Source of the DNA: Hyphomicrobiales bacterium
GTDB taxonomy: Bacteria; Pseudomonadota; Alphaproteobacteria; Rhizobiales; Rhizobiaceae
DNA length: 64,000 bases
Direction of reading: 5' to 3'
Assembly: GCA_900466475.1 (NCBI GenBank)
Contig: UBMI01000007.1
Location: 204,569-268,568, forward strand
Under the pieces are notes generated by a model. That model saw only the letters and a list, made by a program, of their open reading frames with translations. It was not told the origin of the DNA and made no database searches. A program made the position numbers and the translations under genes. This document shows positions 53,340 through 62,924 of the stretch, piece after piece (positions within the stretch are counted from its first letter, which is position 1; each line of letters begins with the position of its first letter).

Positions 53340-54238
53340 CCGCGCACCTCATGGCGGGTTGAGCGCACGTAGACGACAGAGGCGAACATCACGAAGACGA
53401 TCATGATGACGGAAATGGTCGCGCCCTTGGCGAAATCGTATTGGCGGAAAGACAAATCCCAGGCCCAGTATTGCGTGACGTTGGAGGAATTGTTTGGTCC
53501 GCCTGAAGTGATGGCGGCAAAGAGGTCGAACTGCTGCAGCGTGAAGATCAGGCCGAGCGAAATGATGGCGCCAATCGTCGAGCGCATCATCGGCAGCGTG
53601 ATCGTCCAGAAGCGCTGCCAGGCCGTGGCACCGTCAAGTTCGGCGGCCTCATAGAGATCACTCGGGATCCCGGAGAGACCGACGGACAGCAGGATCATGT
53701 TGAAGGACGTGCCGAGCCAGATATTGGCGATGATGACGGCGTAGAGCGAATAGTGCGGGTCCGAGCGCCAGAAGATATTGCCGGAGATGATACCGCTTTC
53801 CTTCAGGATGAAGTTCAGCACACCGAAATCACCTGACAGGATCCAGTTCCAGATCGCACCAACGACGAGGCCAGGCATGACCCAGGAGACAAGAAAGAGG
53901 CCGCGCAGCCAGGAGGCGCCTGGGAAATTGACCCAGAAGAACAGTGCCAGACCGAAGCCTATCAAGAACTGGCCGGCGATCGAGCCGACGACGAAGATCG
54001 CCGTATTGTAGAGGATCGGCAGCGTTTCAGGCTGTGCAAAGAGGTCCACGTAATTCTTGAAACCCACCCAGGGGCGCGAGAAGGTACCGAGGCTGAACAT
54101 GTCAACCTCCTGAAAGCTCATCACCACATTGTAGATGAGCGGCAGGCCTGCCATCAGGAACAGAAAGCCGAGCGGAAAGGCGACGAGCACGATATCGAAA
54201 CCGCGGCCATCCCTGACGCTGGAAAGGATCCTTCTCAT
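53336..54238 (-). CDS. CUT1 sugar ABC importer permease (operon 3, MalF type)
   Basis: 300-residue inner-membrane permease. First segment VLVAFPLGFLFLMAGLPLIY, then five more, with the EAA loop YEAAELDGATAWQRFWTITL. GGAGG lies a few bases before the ATG. It follows the binding-protein gene after a 99-base gap containing two hairpins. Confidence 0.95.
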   Translation of the reverse strand: MRRILSSVRDGRGFDIVLVAFPLGFLFLMAGLPLIYNVVMSFQEVDMFSLGTFSRPWVGFKNYVDLFAQPETLPILYNTAIFVVGSIAGQFLIGFGLALFFWVNFPGASWLRGLFLVSWVMPGLVVGAIWNWILSGDFGVLNFILKESGIISGNIFWRSDPHYSLYAVIIANIWLGTSFNMILLSVGLSGIPSDLYEAAELDGATAWQRFWTITLPMMRSTIGAIISLGLIFTLQQFDLFAAITSGGPNNSSNVTQYWAWDLSFRQYDFAKGATISVIMIVFVMFASVVYVRSTRHEVRG

Positions 54239-54259
54239 GGGTCCTCCATTGCTCCGAAC

Positions 54260-54329
54260 GGGGCTGCCCGACGCTTTCGCGGGAGGCAGCCCCTGCCGGG
54301 AGGAAAAGATGGATGGCCGGTGGCCATCC
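54260..54329 (-). repeat. Two hairpins between binding-protein and permease genes (operon 3)
   Basis: GGGGCTGCC (54260-54268) pairs with GGCAGCCCC (54285-54293), and GGATGGCC (54311-54318) pairs with GGCCATCC (54322-54329). Both stems are perfect. No U-tract follows, as in the other two CUT1 operons here. Likely mRNA protection or attenuation. Confidence 0.6.
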
Positions 54330-54337
54330 GGTGATAG

Positions 54338-55570
54338 TTAGCCGAGCACTGCCTTGATCTTGTCGGCAGCCTGATCAAGCGCGTCCTTCGGGCTCATCTG
54401 GCCGGTGAGTGCGGCCTGAATGGCGTCCTGGATCGCCTTGGAAATCTTCGGCCACTGCGGATGCGGGCCGCGGGGCTTGGCGTATTTCAGCTGTTCGAGG
54501 AAGACCTTGAGGGCAGCATCCTTCAACGGCTGGCCGGTCTCGGGGATCGAGATATCGGAACGGGCCGGAAGCTGGCCAAAGTTCTTGAACATCTTGTCGT
54601 CCTGCGACGCGAAATATTCGAGCGCCTTGAAGGCTTCAGCCGGATGTTTGCTCGTCGAGAAAACCGCCCAGTTGAAGTCACCCATGGCCGAGGAACGCTC
54701 AGCACCTTCTTTCGGGACCGGCAGCAGAGTGACACCCCAGTCGAACTTGGCTTCCTTCGTCATACGGTCCAGCTCCCACGGACCGGAAATCGCCATGGCA
54801 GCGTTGCCAGAATTGAAAGTGCCGGTCGAATCCCACTGGCCACGGGTCAGCGTATCCGGAGAAGCAAGCTTCTCGTCCATGATCGTCTTCCAGACTTCAA
54901 GCGCCTTGACCGCACCGTCGGAATTGATGTGTTCATAACTGCCGCCGCCCATCTGCGCCCAGGGCAGGAACTGGAAGGTGCCTTCCTCATTGGCCTTGGC
55001 CGAGAAGGCGAGACCATAGACGTTCTTAGCCGGATCCGTCAGCTTGCGGGCATCTTCGACAAGTTCGTCCCAGGTCTGCGGCGGCTTGTTCGGATCAAGG
55101 CCTTTCGCCTTGAACATGTCCTTGTTGTAGTAAAGCGCGATCGTGTTCGTTGCCTTCGGCACACCGAAATATTTGCCGTCCCACTCGACCGACTTCAGCG
55201 GTCCGGGGAAGTAGTTTTCGGGCTTGATGACCTTGGAATTCTTGATCATATCGGTCAGATCAAGGAAGGCGCCGCGCGATGAAAATAGCGCGTGCTCGGG
55301 ATTGTCGACGGCGATGATGTCGGGAGCCTGGCCGGTAGCATAGGCGCGCATCGCTTCGGTAACGACGTCATCGAACTGGATCAGGCGATATTCGATGGTA
55401 ATGCCATTGTGCTGGTCATTGAATTCCTTGACCAGGTTCGGCGCCGGCTGGATGTCCTTGTCGAGCGACCACAGAGTTAGCTTGACGTCTTCCGCCTTGG
55501 CGGAAAGACCGAAGAGCGAAACGCCAGCAAGCGCCAGCGCACCCAGAACTGCAAATTTGCGGATAGCCAT
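54338..55570 (-). CDS. CUT1 ABC importer substrate-binding protein (operon 3)
   Basis: 410 residues, family 1 solute-binding protein. The signal peptide is [20 protein letters not shown] with cleavage near LSAKAED. The mature part opens [20 protein letters not shown] and contains [20 protein letters not shown] and [21 protein letters not shown] lies ahead of the ATG. Third gene of the minus-strand operon after the oxidoreductase and isomerase genes. Those neighbours suggest a polyol, inositol-like or keto-sugar ligand (inference). Confidence 0.93.
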   Translation of the reverse strand: MAIRKFAVLGALALAGVSLFGLSAKAEDVKLTLWSLDKDIQPAPNLVKEFNDQHNGITIEYRLIQFDDVVTEAMRAYATGQAPDIIAVDNPEHALFSSRGAFLDLTDMIKNSKVIKPENYFPGPLKSVEWDGKYFGVPKATNTIALYYNKDMFKAKGLDPNKPPQTWDELVEDARKLTDPAKNVYGLAFSAKANEEGTFQFLPWAQMGGGSYEHINSDGAVKALEVWKTIMDEKLASPDTLTRGQWDSTGTFNSGNAAMAISGPWELDRMTKEAKFDWGVTLLPVPKEGAERSSAMGDFNWAVFSTSKHPAEAFKALEYFASQDDKMFKNFGQLPARSDISIPETGQPLKDAALKVFLEQLKYAKPRGPHPQWPKISKAIQDAIQAALTGQMSPKDALDQAADKIKAVLG

Positions 55571-55635
55571 AGTTCTCCTCCTTTGTGGTTATCCCTTGAA
55601 ATGGCCGGCATGTCCTCCGTGCCGGCCATGTTTCC

Positions 55636-56538
55636 TCACACCGGATCGATGACGAAATCGCCGCCCCGGGCATGTTTCAGATGATTGAGCGCGTAGACCT
55701 GACCGGTCATTTCCAGCGCATCACGATAGACCGGGTCATGCCAGCCTTCGATATCGATGGAACCGGACCAGCCGGCGAGCCTCAGTTCGGAAATGATGTC
55801 TGTCCAGTTGCTGTCGCCGAAGCCCGGCGTGCGCATGAAGACGAACTTCTCCTTGCCGAAAATACCGTGTTCCTTGATCACATCCCAGCGGATGGTCGCA
55901 TCCTTGCCGTGGACGTGGAAGATCTTGCTCGCCCACTTGCGGATCTGCGGCAGCGGCTCGATCAGATAGACCATCTGATGGCACGGCTCCCATTCGAGGC
56001 CGATATTGTCGTCGGGCGTCTCGTTGAAGATCAGTTCCCAGGCATCGGGGTTATGGGCAATGTTCCAGTCGCCGGTCGCCCAGTTGCCGTCCATGGCGCA
56101 ATTTTCGAAAGCGATCTTGATGCCCTTGTCGGCAGCGCGCTTGGCGAGCTCGCTCCAGATCTGCTTGTAGCGCGGCAGACTTTCGGTCAGCGGCTTGTTG
56201 CGGATGCGGCCGGTAAAACCGGCAACGCAGGTGGCGCCGAAGTGATGGGCGTTATCGATGCAATCCTTCCAGCCCTGCAGCGTCTGCAGGTCGATATCGG
56301 TCTCCTCGAGCGGATTGCCGAACATGCCGAGCGTCGAAATGGTGATGTCGCGATCACCGATTGCGTCGACGCTACGCTTGCCGAGTTCGGCGAGATCCTG
56401 GCCATTGGTGGTCTGCCAGAAGAAAGGCTCGAAGCTTTCGAAACCCATATCGGCGATCTGGGCAATGCGCTTGTCGGCGCCGCCCTTGGAGGCGCTGACC
56501 ATGGTACCGATGCGAATGGCTTTGGCGGGGTTGCTCAC
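55636..56538 (-). CDS. Sugar phosphate isomerase/epimerase family TIM-barrel protein
   Basis: 300 residues from a GTG with AGGA 7 bases ahead. AP endonuclease 2-type TIM barrel: ADKRIAQIADMGFESFEPFF at the N-terminus, the metal-site strand GIKIAFENCAMDGNWATGDW with a glutamate, NIGLEWEPCHQMVYLIEPLP with a second glutamate and histidine, and SGSIDIEGWHDPVYRD with the last one. It should isomerise or dehydrate a sugar or inositol derivative. It lies between the dehydrogenase and the importer genes in the same operon. Confidence 0.92.
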   Translation of the reverse strand: MSNPAKAIRIGTMVSASKGGADKRIAQIADMGFESFEPFFWQTTNGQDLAELGKRSVDAIGDRDITISTLGMFGNPLEETDIDLQTLQGWKDCIDNAHHFGATCVAGFTGRIRNKPLTESLPRYKQIWSELAKRAADKGIKIAFENCAMDGNWATGDWNIAHNPDAWELIFNETPDDNIGLEWEPCHQMVYLIEPLPQIRKWASKIFHVHGKDATIRWDVIKEHGIFGKEKFVFMRTPGFGDSNWTDIISELRLAGWSGSIDIEGWHDPVYRDALEMTGQVYALNHLKHARGGDFVIDPV

Positions 56539-56549
56539 GTCATCTATCC

Positions 56550-57584
56550 TTATGCTGAAATTTCGACGCGACGTCCGGTCTTGGCGCTTTCGATCGCACC
56601 GAAGACCATGGCGAGGCTTCTGATATTGTCGGAACTGGCCGTCTCCGGCCGCTTGCCGGTGCGGATCGCCTCGACGAAGCTGGCGATCACGCTGGCATGG
56701 CCATGCGTTTCTTCCTCGCGCTCGGGTGCGGGAACCTCCACAGGCGAAAAGCCGTGAAGCAGGCCCGTCTCATTGCCGGAGGTAGCCGCCTTAAATCCGT
56801 CCTCGCCATCCCAGGTCAGCATGCCCCTGGAGCCGACGATCCGCCACTGGCTTTCCCAGCTCGTGCGCTCACCCTCCGCACACCAGGAGCCGCGATAGGT
56901 GAAGACGACATCGTCGGAGAATTCGAAAGTGGCATTGGCCGAGGCACCATGGCGATACCAGGACCCTCTGGGATTACGCTCAACGCAATAGACGGCGAGC
57001 GGCTTTTTGCCGGCCACATAGCGTGCCGCATCGAAAGTGTGGATCGCCATGTCCAGCAACAGGACATTGTCCATCTCTTCGCGGAAGCCACCGAAATGCG
57101 GGGCGATGAAGAAGTCACAATGAATGCCGGTCAACTCGCCGATCGCCCCGCTCTCGACGAAGCGACGCAGGCGGCGCACACCGGATATGAAACGGCGGTT
57201 CTGAATGATCGCATGGATCTTGCCGGTCTCGGCGGCAAGGTCGATGAGTGCCGCACCTTCAGCAAGCGAGGTCGCCATCGGCTTTTCACTCAGCACATGG
57301 CAACCGGCCTTCATGGCCGTCGAGACGACGTTGAAACGAGCGGTCGGGATAACGACATCGAAAACGATGTCTGCTTTGGTTTCGGCGATGACGGCGGCGA
57401 GATCGGTGCCTATGCGAGCCGCGCTCAAGCCGAATTCCTCGGCGAGCTTCTCAGCGGCAGCCGGATTGACGTCGACAAGGCCGACGACTTGGATTGCCTC
57501 GGCAAGGTCGGGCGTTTCCTTGATAGCACGCAGCCAGCCTTTGGACATAGCTCCGCACCCGCACAGAATGGCATTCAATTTCAC
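56550..57584 (-). CDS. Gfo/Idh/MocA family oxidoreductase (operon 3)
   Basis: 344 residues from a GTG with a strong GGAGG ahead. Rossmann start LNAILCGCGAMSKGWLRAIK, the EKP motif in GCHVLSEKPMATSL and the substrate-domain stretch ELTGIHCDFFIAPHFGGFRE. It is NAD(P)-dependent, expected to oxidise a sugar or cyclitol hydroxyl. First gene of the operon, 12 bases before the isomerase gene. The LacI-type operators lie just upstream. Confidence 0.94.
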   Translation of the reverse strand: MKLNAILCGCGAMSKGWLRAIKETPDLAEAIQVVGLVDVNPAAAEKLAEEFGLSAARIGTDLAAVIAETKADIVFDVVIPTARFNVVSTAMKAGCHVLSEKPMATSLAEGAALIDLAAETGKIHAIIQNRRFISGVRRLRRFVESGAIGELTGIHCDFFIAPHFGGFREEMDNVLLLDMAIHTFDAARYVAGKKPLAVYCVERNPRGSWYRHGASANATFEFSDDVVFTYRGSWCAEGERTSWESQWRIVGSRGMLTWDGEDGFKAATSGNETGLLHGFSPVEVPAPEREEETHGHASVIASFVEAIRTGKRPETASSDNIRSLAMVFGAIESAKTGRRVEISA

Positions 57585-57630
57585 GATTTCCTCCAGCGGT
57601 GCGCTTCAGATTTCCTCCCGAAACGCCTTC

Positions 57631-57644
57631 CGTAAACGTTTACG
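57631..57644. promoter_or_regulatory. LacI-type operator A
   Basis: CGTAAACGTTTACG is a perfect 14-base palindrome centred on AACGTT, the core recognised by many LacI-family regulators. It lies 47-60 bases before the operon 3 start. Confidence 0.75.
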
Positions 57645-57650
57645 ATACTA

Positions 57651-57666
57651 AGCGGAAACGTTTGCT
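57651..57666. promoter_or_regulatory. LacI-type operator B
   Basis: AGCGGAAACGTTTGCT is a near-palindrome with the same AACGTT core. Its centre is 22 bp from operator A, about two helical turns, so two dimers could bind on one face. Confidence 0.65.
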
Positions 57667-57808
57667 GCTGTCAATGCCAGCACGGTTTGTCAAATTGCTG
57701 CGGAAAACCACAATGCGAACGGGCGCTTAGGCAAAAGCTTCGGCAATGCAGCAACAAATTTTTTTCGGACCGCGCAAAAATACAGTCCGCCGTCACGGCA
57801 AATGCTTT

Positions 57809-57823
57809 CCGTAAACGTTTTCC
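57809..57823. promoter_or_regulatory. LacI-type operator C
   Basis: CCGTAAACGTTTTCC has the AACGTT core and the same CCGTAAACGTTT left part as operator A. It lies about 50 bases before the LacI regulator gene, suited to self-regulation or DNA looping with A and B, 157-179 bp away. Confidence 0.65.
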
Positions 57824-57870
57824 CATGGCAATAAGATCAGAGGATCCGCCTACCGGAAGAAAGTTTGCAC

Positions 57871-58917
57871 ATGAAGGGTATCCGCCAGCTCGCCGAACAT
57901 CTCGATATATCGATCGGGACGGTTTCGCGTGCGCTGAACGGCAAGGCCGATGTCAACGAGGAGACCCGCAGGCGCGTGCTGGCCGCCGCCGAAGAATTCG
58001 GTTACGTGGCCAATCAATCCGGCCGCAGTCTTCGTCAGGGAACGACCAACGTCATCGGCCTGATGATTGAATCCAGCACGGAGACGGTCGAAAACAGCGA
58101 CAACTTCTTCCTCGGCGTCACCGGCGGGCTCCAAAGCGTGTTGTCGCGGCATAAACTCGATCTCGTCATGCTGCCCTGCCCCAGCGACGAGGATCCCTAC
58201 GAGTATCTTAAGCGTATGGTGGCGCGCCGTGTCGTCGATGCCATGATCATCTCCGCAACTCAACGCATCGACAAACGCATCGATTTGCTCGTCAAGGCGA
58301 AGATCCCCTTCGTCGCGCTTGGTCGCAGCTCTTCCGGCGGCGGCAACTTCACCTGGATCGACCTTGATTTCGAAGGTGTCGCGACCTGCGCCGTCGACCG
58401 GCTCGTCGGCAAGGGGCATCGCCGCATTGCGATTGCCGCACCGTCAGGGGAGATCAATCTCGGCTATATCTTTGTCGATGCCTACCGGAAGGCCCTGGAG
58501 AAGCATGGTATCGGCTATGATCCGAAGCTGGTGATCCGCGTGAAGTCCAGTGAACAGGGCGGGTATCAAGCCGGCGACGAACTGTTGCGGATCGAGGACA
58601 AACCCACAGCGATCATTTTGATCTACGAACTGATGGCGATCGGCCTCTACCGCCGCCTTGTCGAAGCCGGCATCGTCCCCGGCCGCGATCTCGCTGTTAT
58701 CGGCTTCCGCGAGGAACCCCGCGCCAGATTCCTGCAGCCGACACTCACCTGCTTCCGCATGTCGCTGCCTGACCTCGGTGCGGCACTTGCCGAAACCTTG
58801 CTTGCGGGAATGCCTGCCTATTCGGAAACCTACAGCAATGGAGTGCGTAACCGCATCTGGCCGCTGGAACTTGTGCCCGCGGAAAGTGACGCCTTTTTGA
58901 TGGAGCCCAGAACGTGA
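57871..58917 (+). CDS. LacI family transcriptional regulator (operon 3)
   Basis: 348 residues from the ATG at 57871. The helix-turn-helix IRQLAEHLDISIGTVSRALN is the classic LacI N-terminus, followed by the hinge region ANQSGRSLRQGTTN and a sugar-binding effector domain (VIGLMIESSTETVENSDNFF; DLAVIGFREEPRARFLQPTL). Divergent from the operon 3 genes with three AACGTT-centred sites in the 280-base gap. It probably represses the importer and catabolic genes until the sugar is present. Confidence 0.95.
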   Translation: MKGIRQLAEHLDISIGTVSRALNGKADVNEETRRRVLAAAEEFGYVANQSGRSLRQGTTNVIGLMIESSTETVENSDNFFLGVTGGLQSVLSRHKLDLVMLPCPSDEDPYEYLKRMVARRVVDAMIISATQRIDKRIDLLVKAKIPFVALGRSSSGGGNFTWIDLDFEGVATCAVDRLVGKGHRRIAIAAPSGEINLGYIFVDAYRKALEKHGIGYDPKLVIRVKSSEQGGYQAGDELLRIEDKPTAIILIYELMAIGLYRRLVEAGIVPGRDLAVIGFREEPRARFLQPTLTCFRMSLPDLGAALAETLLAGMPAYSETYSNGVRNRIWPLELVPAESDAFLMEPRT

Positions 58918-59013
58918 CGCAATGGGCGCCACGCCATCCATGTTCGTGATACGAAACCAACGGCTCGGCTAAGAACCGTCTGTCCGGCTGGTTTTACGGT
59001 GCAGCAGATCCAA

Positions 59014-59607
59014 TCAGAGTTCGTACCATACGCGGGGGTTATCGCCTGACTGGATCATCAGCCAGCGAAGATCCGTATCCTTCCAGCCCTTGATCGCATT
59101 CGTGCGGTTGTCGAGCACAAGATCGCCGTGATCGGTCTTGACGACCAGAACCGCGTGACCTTCGCCGTAAGGCGTCTTGGTCACCGCAATCCGCAGTGCC
59201 TTCGGCGACCAGCCCATGGCAATGAGATGATCACGCTTCGTCAGCGCGAAATCCTCGCAGTCACCCGATTTCACGTTCACCTGCCAGACATCGCCCTGAT
59301 CCTGGCTGTCGTTGACCGGGCGAATCGAACGGTTGACCGAGGCATTGACCGATCGAAGCTGCTTGTTCGCGAATTCATTCAGCGAAATTTCCGAAGCTCC
59401 ACCGCGTGCCTCGCATTCACTGGGGTTTTGCGCGCAGAACATCACATGGGCGAAAGGTGCCGTAGTCCGGCGCTTTTCGGAAATATAGCTGAATGCCGGC
59501 GCGGCCTTCAATCCGCGGGCAATACCGGCAGGACCGGCGGCCTGCGCGGTCTGAACCGCAAACAGAGATGCAAGCGTCACCGCAGTAACCAGCGCGTGCC
59601 TAAACAT
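59014..59607 (-). CDS. Transglutaminase-like cysteine peptidase (BTLCP family)
   Basis: 197 residues from the ATG at 59607, with GGGGT about 8 bases ahead. The signal peptide runs through VTLASLFAVQTAQAA. The catalytic triad is visible: C117 in VKSGDCEDFALTKRDHL, H151 in GEGHAVLVVKTDHGD and D166 in LVLDNRTNAI. BTLCP proteins are periplasmic and in other bacteria (LapG) cut adhesins under cyclic-di-GMP control. No LapD-like gene is adjacent, so the substrate is unknown. Confidence 0.93.
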   Translation of the reverse strand: MFRHALVTAVTLASLFAVQTAQAAGPAGIARGLKAAPAFSYISEKRRTTAPFAHVMFCAQNPSECEARGGASEISLNEFANKQLRSVNASVNRSIRPVNDSQDQGDVWQVNVKSGDCEDFALTKRDHLIAMGWSPKALRIAVTKTPYGEGHAVLVVKTDHGDLVLDNRTNAIKGWKDTDLRWLMIQSGDNPRVWYEL

Positions 59608-59831
59608 TTTCTTACCCCGTTTCGACGACCGCATTGCGGTCGAATGTCCATGCCGGTTGAAATCCGGCTTCCATTGGTCGAAGCTCTATCCAGCTTCAGC
59701 CAACGACGGGAACATACGGAGGCAGGGCTCTCGATCCGTTTAAATCGTTCTGGACAATTTTAGCGAACTATCTTTTTTCCGAAGCAACCGAATGTGGCGG
59801 CCAATTCTGGTACGATTGTCGCACCGGATTC

Positions 59832-61367
59832 GTGCGGGGTTGCAAAAGTCGCACAATTCTTGCAGAGACAAAAACAGCGGCGCCGGAGGGGCGGCCGACC
59901 TCTCAAAGTTTGGCCGTGCCTGTGACGGATAGATTGAAGACCATACTTGCCGGCCTCTACAGCGCGGTGGTGCTGGCTGCGGTCATTCCGTTCGGCCTGG
60001 TCGATGCAAAGCCGTTCGCGGCCATCGCAATCTGCATGTTCACTCTGGGTCTTGCGGCGCTATTGCTTTTCGGTGAGCCCCGACGTGCTCGCTGGGTTTT
60101 CGTCTCGGCGCTGCTTCTTTTGATCATCACCTCGGCCTGGATCGTTATCCAGACCGTCCGCATCCCCTGGCCATCCCTCGTCAATCCGATCTGGAAGGAT
60201 GCCGACGGGCTCGCTGGCGCCTCAAGAGACACGATATCGGTCGCGCCGGCAGACTCCCTCGCCTCGCTTCTCTATATAGCGCTACCCGGCATGACTTTTT
60301 TGACTGGCCTCATCATCGCCGACACGGACAGGCGAGCGCGGCGTATTCTGATCGTACTCGCCGTTGGAGCAGGTTTGGTTTCACTCTTCGGACTTGGCCA
60401 GTTCTTGCTCTTTCCGAAGATGCTGCTGACCGAAAACAAGCGCTATTATCTCGACAGCCTCACTGCAGTCTTCGTCAACCGCAACACGGCAGCGACCTTC
60501 CTGGGGCTGAGTTTTCTGATGCTGGCGACATTTGCCTCGGAAAACGGCCGCGCCTATTTCGGCTTTTCATCCGCGCAACCAGGCGGATCCAACGAGGGCC
60601 TGCGTTTCTGGCTTTTCGCCGGCCTTGGCCTTTCCTGCCTGACCGCGCTCATGCTCACTCAATCCCGTGCCGGACTGTTTGCCACAGGCCTAGGCTCGAT
60701 CATTTACCTCCCCTATCTCGCCGGTCAGTGGAAAAGCAGACGCTCCAAGCGGCATCCTCAGGCGGGCGCCTCGGCGACCGGAAAATGGTTGACGGCAGCC
60801 GGAGCGGTCGCCCTTGTTCTCGTTTTCGCGGCGATATTCGGCGGCCGAGCCATCCTGCGTGCAGACCAGCGAGGCGCTGATGACGATCGCTTCTGCGTCT
60901 GGTCCGATACGATACACGCCCTCTCTCAGAACTGGCTGCAGGGAACCGGATTCGGCACATTCCGCACCGTTTTTCCAGCCTATCGAACGCCTGATTGCGG
61001 AATTGGCGGCATTGTGGACAGGGCGCACAGCGCCTACCTCGAGGGCTTTCTGACACTGGGAATAATATTCCCTGTCGTCGCCTGCCTGATCTTTTTCGTG
61101 CTCATGCGCGCCTTCTGGAGCGGTTATCAGGACCGCCGTCGGCTCAGGCACTACTCAATTTTGGGTTGCGCAGGCACCTTGTTGACAGCAGTTCATTCCG
61201 CCGTCGATTTTTCGATCCAGATACCCGGTTTTGCCGTATTCTTCACCGCATTTCTCGCGACGATTATCTCAATTTGCTGCGGGCGCGAAGAAAGGGTCAG
61301 TGAAAACAAGAAGGACCTGCCATCCGGCATGAGAATCGAGCGCCCCGCGGAGATCCTCGAAATATGA
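59832..61367 (+). CDS. O-antigen ligase/polymerase family membrane protein
   Basis: Up to 511 residues with about ten membrane segments (for example YSAVVLAAVIPFGLVDA and LLLLIITSAWIVIQTV). The Wzy_C-type core shows FVNRNTAATFLGLSFLMLA, LMLTQSRAGLFATGLG and the periplasmic loop RAHSAYLEGFLTLGIIF with the family histidine. Members join or polymerise polysaccharide units at the periplasmic face. The frame opens at a GTG at 59832; later in-frame GTG or TTG codons near 59910-59922 are possible starts, so the N-terminus is uncertain. First gene of the polysaccharide region. Confidence 0.88.
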   Translation: MRGCKSRTILAETKTAAPEGRPTSQSLAVPVTDRLKTILAGLYSAVVLAAVIPFGLVDAKPFAAIAICMFTLGLAALLLFGEPRRARWVFVSALLLLIITSAWIVIQTVRIPWPSLVNPIWKDADGLAGASRDTISVAPADSLASLLYIALPGMTFLTGLIIADTDRRARRILIVLAVGAGLVSLFGLGQFLLFPKMLLTENKRYYLDSLTAVFVNRNTAATFLGLSFLMLATFASENGRAYFGFSSAQPGGSNEGLRFWLFAGLGLSCLTALMLTQSRAGLFATGLGSIIYLPYLAGQWKSRRSKRHPQAGASATGKWLTAAGAVALVLVFAAIFGGRAILRADQRGADDDRFCVWSDTIHALSQNWLQGTGFGTFRTVFPAYRTPDCGIGGIVDRAHSAYLEGFLTLGIIFPVVACLIFFVLMRAFWSGYQDRRRLRHYSILGCAGTLLTAVHSAVDFSIQIPGFAVFFTAFLATIISICCGREERVSENKKDLPSGMRIERPAEILEI

Positions 61368-61619
61368 CGATTTAAAGGCTGACGACACATAAAATCGCCA
61401 CTAAAGAAGATCATAATATTCGTTTGAGTTGCATGCGAATTACCACAGAATCTTAACGCATCAACTCTCGCTAATTTACCATAATTGGAACAATCCATGT
61501 TGCCCTATTGCCACAATAACCTTCTGTTAGGTATGCAGTATCTGACAGAGTCGGATATTTACTTGTCATTTAAGTTGCCACCGGGCTAGACGGTGTTAGT
61601 GCTATTACCAAGTAGGGTC
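61368..61619. promoter_or_regulatory. AT-rich upstream region of the export gene
   Basis: 252 bases, clearly AT-richer than the surroundings (61380-61500 especially), which suits a regulated promoter for the polysaccharide export gene. No clear palindrome, GGAAC element or small gene was found. Confidence 0.4.
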
Positions 61620-62831
61620 ATGATGGGCATTCCTGTAACTCGACGCGGCAGCATCATTGTGTCGATGCTGATCGCGCTTTCCAGCTGCACTTCTCTCCCT
61701 AGGTCCGGTCCGGACCACAAGGATATCGACCGCGATGCAGCAATTAAGGTCACAACACCCGAGCGCAAAGTTGGAATCGACTACGTTCTGATCGATCTCA
61801 ACAAGGGAATCCTGCCCTATTTCGATAAGATTCCGTCAAGCTCTCTGCGGACCGGATTCAGCGGTGGCCGAGGCGGCGCTCCGGACATCCCGCTCGGCTT
61901 CGGTGATGTCGTGCAGGTTTCAATTTTTGAAGCTCAGTCGGGCGGTCTTTTCATCCCATCCGACGCGGGCAGCCGCCCGGGCAACTACATCACGTTGCCT
62001 CAGCAGACCATCGACAAGTCTGGCACCATCAGCATTCCTTATGCAGGCCGCGTTCCCGCTGCTGGCCGCATGAAGGAAGAAGTTGAACAAGATATTGAGG
62101 ATAAGCTGGCGAGCCGTGCTATCGAGCCGCAGGTCGTTCTCACGACCACGACCAGCCGTTCCTCCGAAGTAGCCGTCGTCGGTGACGTCAACGACCCGCA
62201 AAAGATCGTTCTTTCGCCGGCCGGCGATCGCATCCTGGATGCGATTTCTGAGGCTGGCGGTCTCACGACTCCGAATATCGAGACAAACGTGACGCTGCAG
62301 CGTCGTGGCAAGACGGCGACCGTCGCTTACGAAACTCTGCTGAAGAACCCGGCCGAAAACATCTATCTCGCGCCGGGCGACACGGTCTCGGTCGAGCATG
62401 AGCGCCGTACATTCATCGCTCTTGGCGCCTCCGGCACCAACAACCGCATCGACTTCGAGGATTCGAACCTGACCCTTGGCGAAGCCATGGCAAAGGCCGG
62501 CGGCCTCCTCGACAGCCGCGCAGACCCGCGCGAAGTCGTGGTTTATCGCAAGGTCGACCGCAGCACTCTGCAGCGCCTGAGCATCGACACCAGCCGTTTC
62601 AAGGGCAACGAGGTGCCGGTGATTTTCCGGGCAAACTTGCGTGATCCGGCGACCCTGTTCGCGGTTCAGGAGTTCCGCATGGCCGACAAGGACGTCCTGT
62701 ACGTCTCCAACGCCAAGACTGTTGAACTCGTGAAGTTCCTGGACATCCTGAACTCGGTTACATCTACGGTCAGAGGCGTTTCTAACGATGCTCTCGATAC
62801 CCGCGATGCAATCCAAGATCTTGGGGATTAA
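61620..62831 (+). CDS. Outer-membrane polysaccharide export protein (OPX) lipoprotein
   Basis: 403 residues from the ATG at 61620; an ATG one codon later is equivalent. The signal peptide ends in a lipobox (LSSC), so it is an outer-membrane-anchored lipoprotein. The poly-export domain runs from about residue 75 (GFGDVVQVSIFEAQSGGLF; GTISIPYAGRVPAAGRMKEE). It is followed by beta-grasp/SLBB segments (VAVVGDVNDPQKIVLSPAGD; LGASGTNNRIDFEDSNLTLG). Wza/BexD-like proteins form the outer-membrane exit for capsular or exopolysaccharide. No C-terminal membrane helix as in Wza is obvious. Confidence 0.93.
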   Translation: MMGIPVTRRGSIIVSMLIALSSCTSLPRSGPDHKDIDRDAAIKVTTPERKVGIDYVLIDLNKGILPYFDKIPSSSLRTGFSGGRGGAPDIPLGFGDVVQVSIFEAQSGGLFIPSDAGSRPGNYITLPQQTIDKSGTISIPYAGRVPAAGRMKEEVEQDIEDKLASRAIEPQVVLTTTTSRSSEVAVVGDVNDPQKIVLSPAGDRILDAISEAGGLTTPNIETNVTLQRRGKTATVAYETLLKNPAENIYLAPGDTVSVEHERRTFIALGASGTNNRIDFEDSNLTLGEAMAKAGGLLDSRADPREVVVYRKVDRSTLQRLSIDTSRFKGNEVPVIFRANLRDPATLFAVQEFRMADKDVLYVSNAKTVELVKFLDILNSVTSTVRGVSNDALDTRDAIQDLGD

Positions 62832-62924
62832 ATATATTAAACGATACTTCGAGCGCCTGACATTGAACGGACTGGTGCTCATCGGAGTTTATGTTATAAG
62901 CGCCGATATCTTTTGGAGGCTGGA

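Noticed and set aside
55672..56757. Plus-strand frame of 361 codons opposite the isomerase and oxidoreductase genes
   Set aside because: It spans two genuine genes on the other strand and shows no family features.
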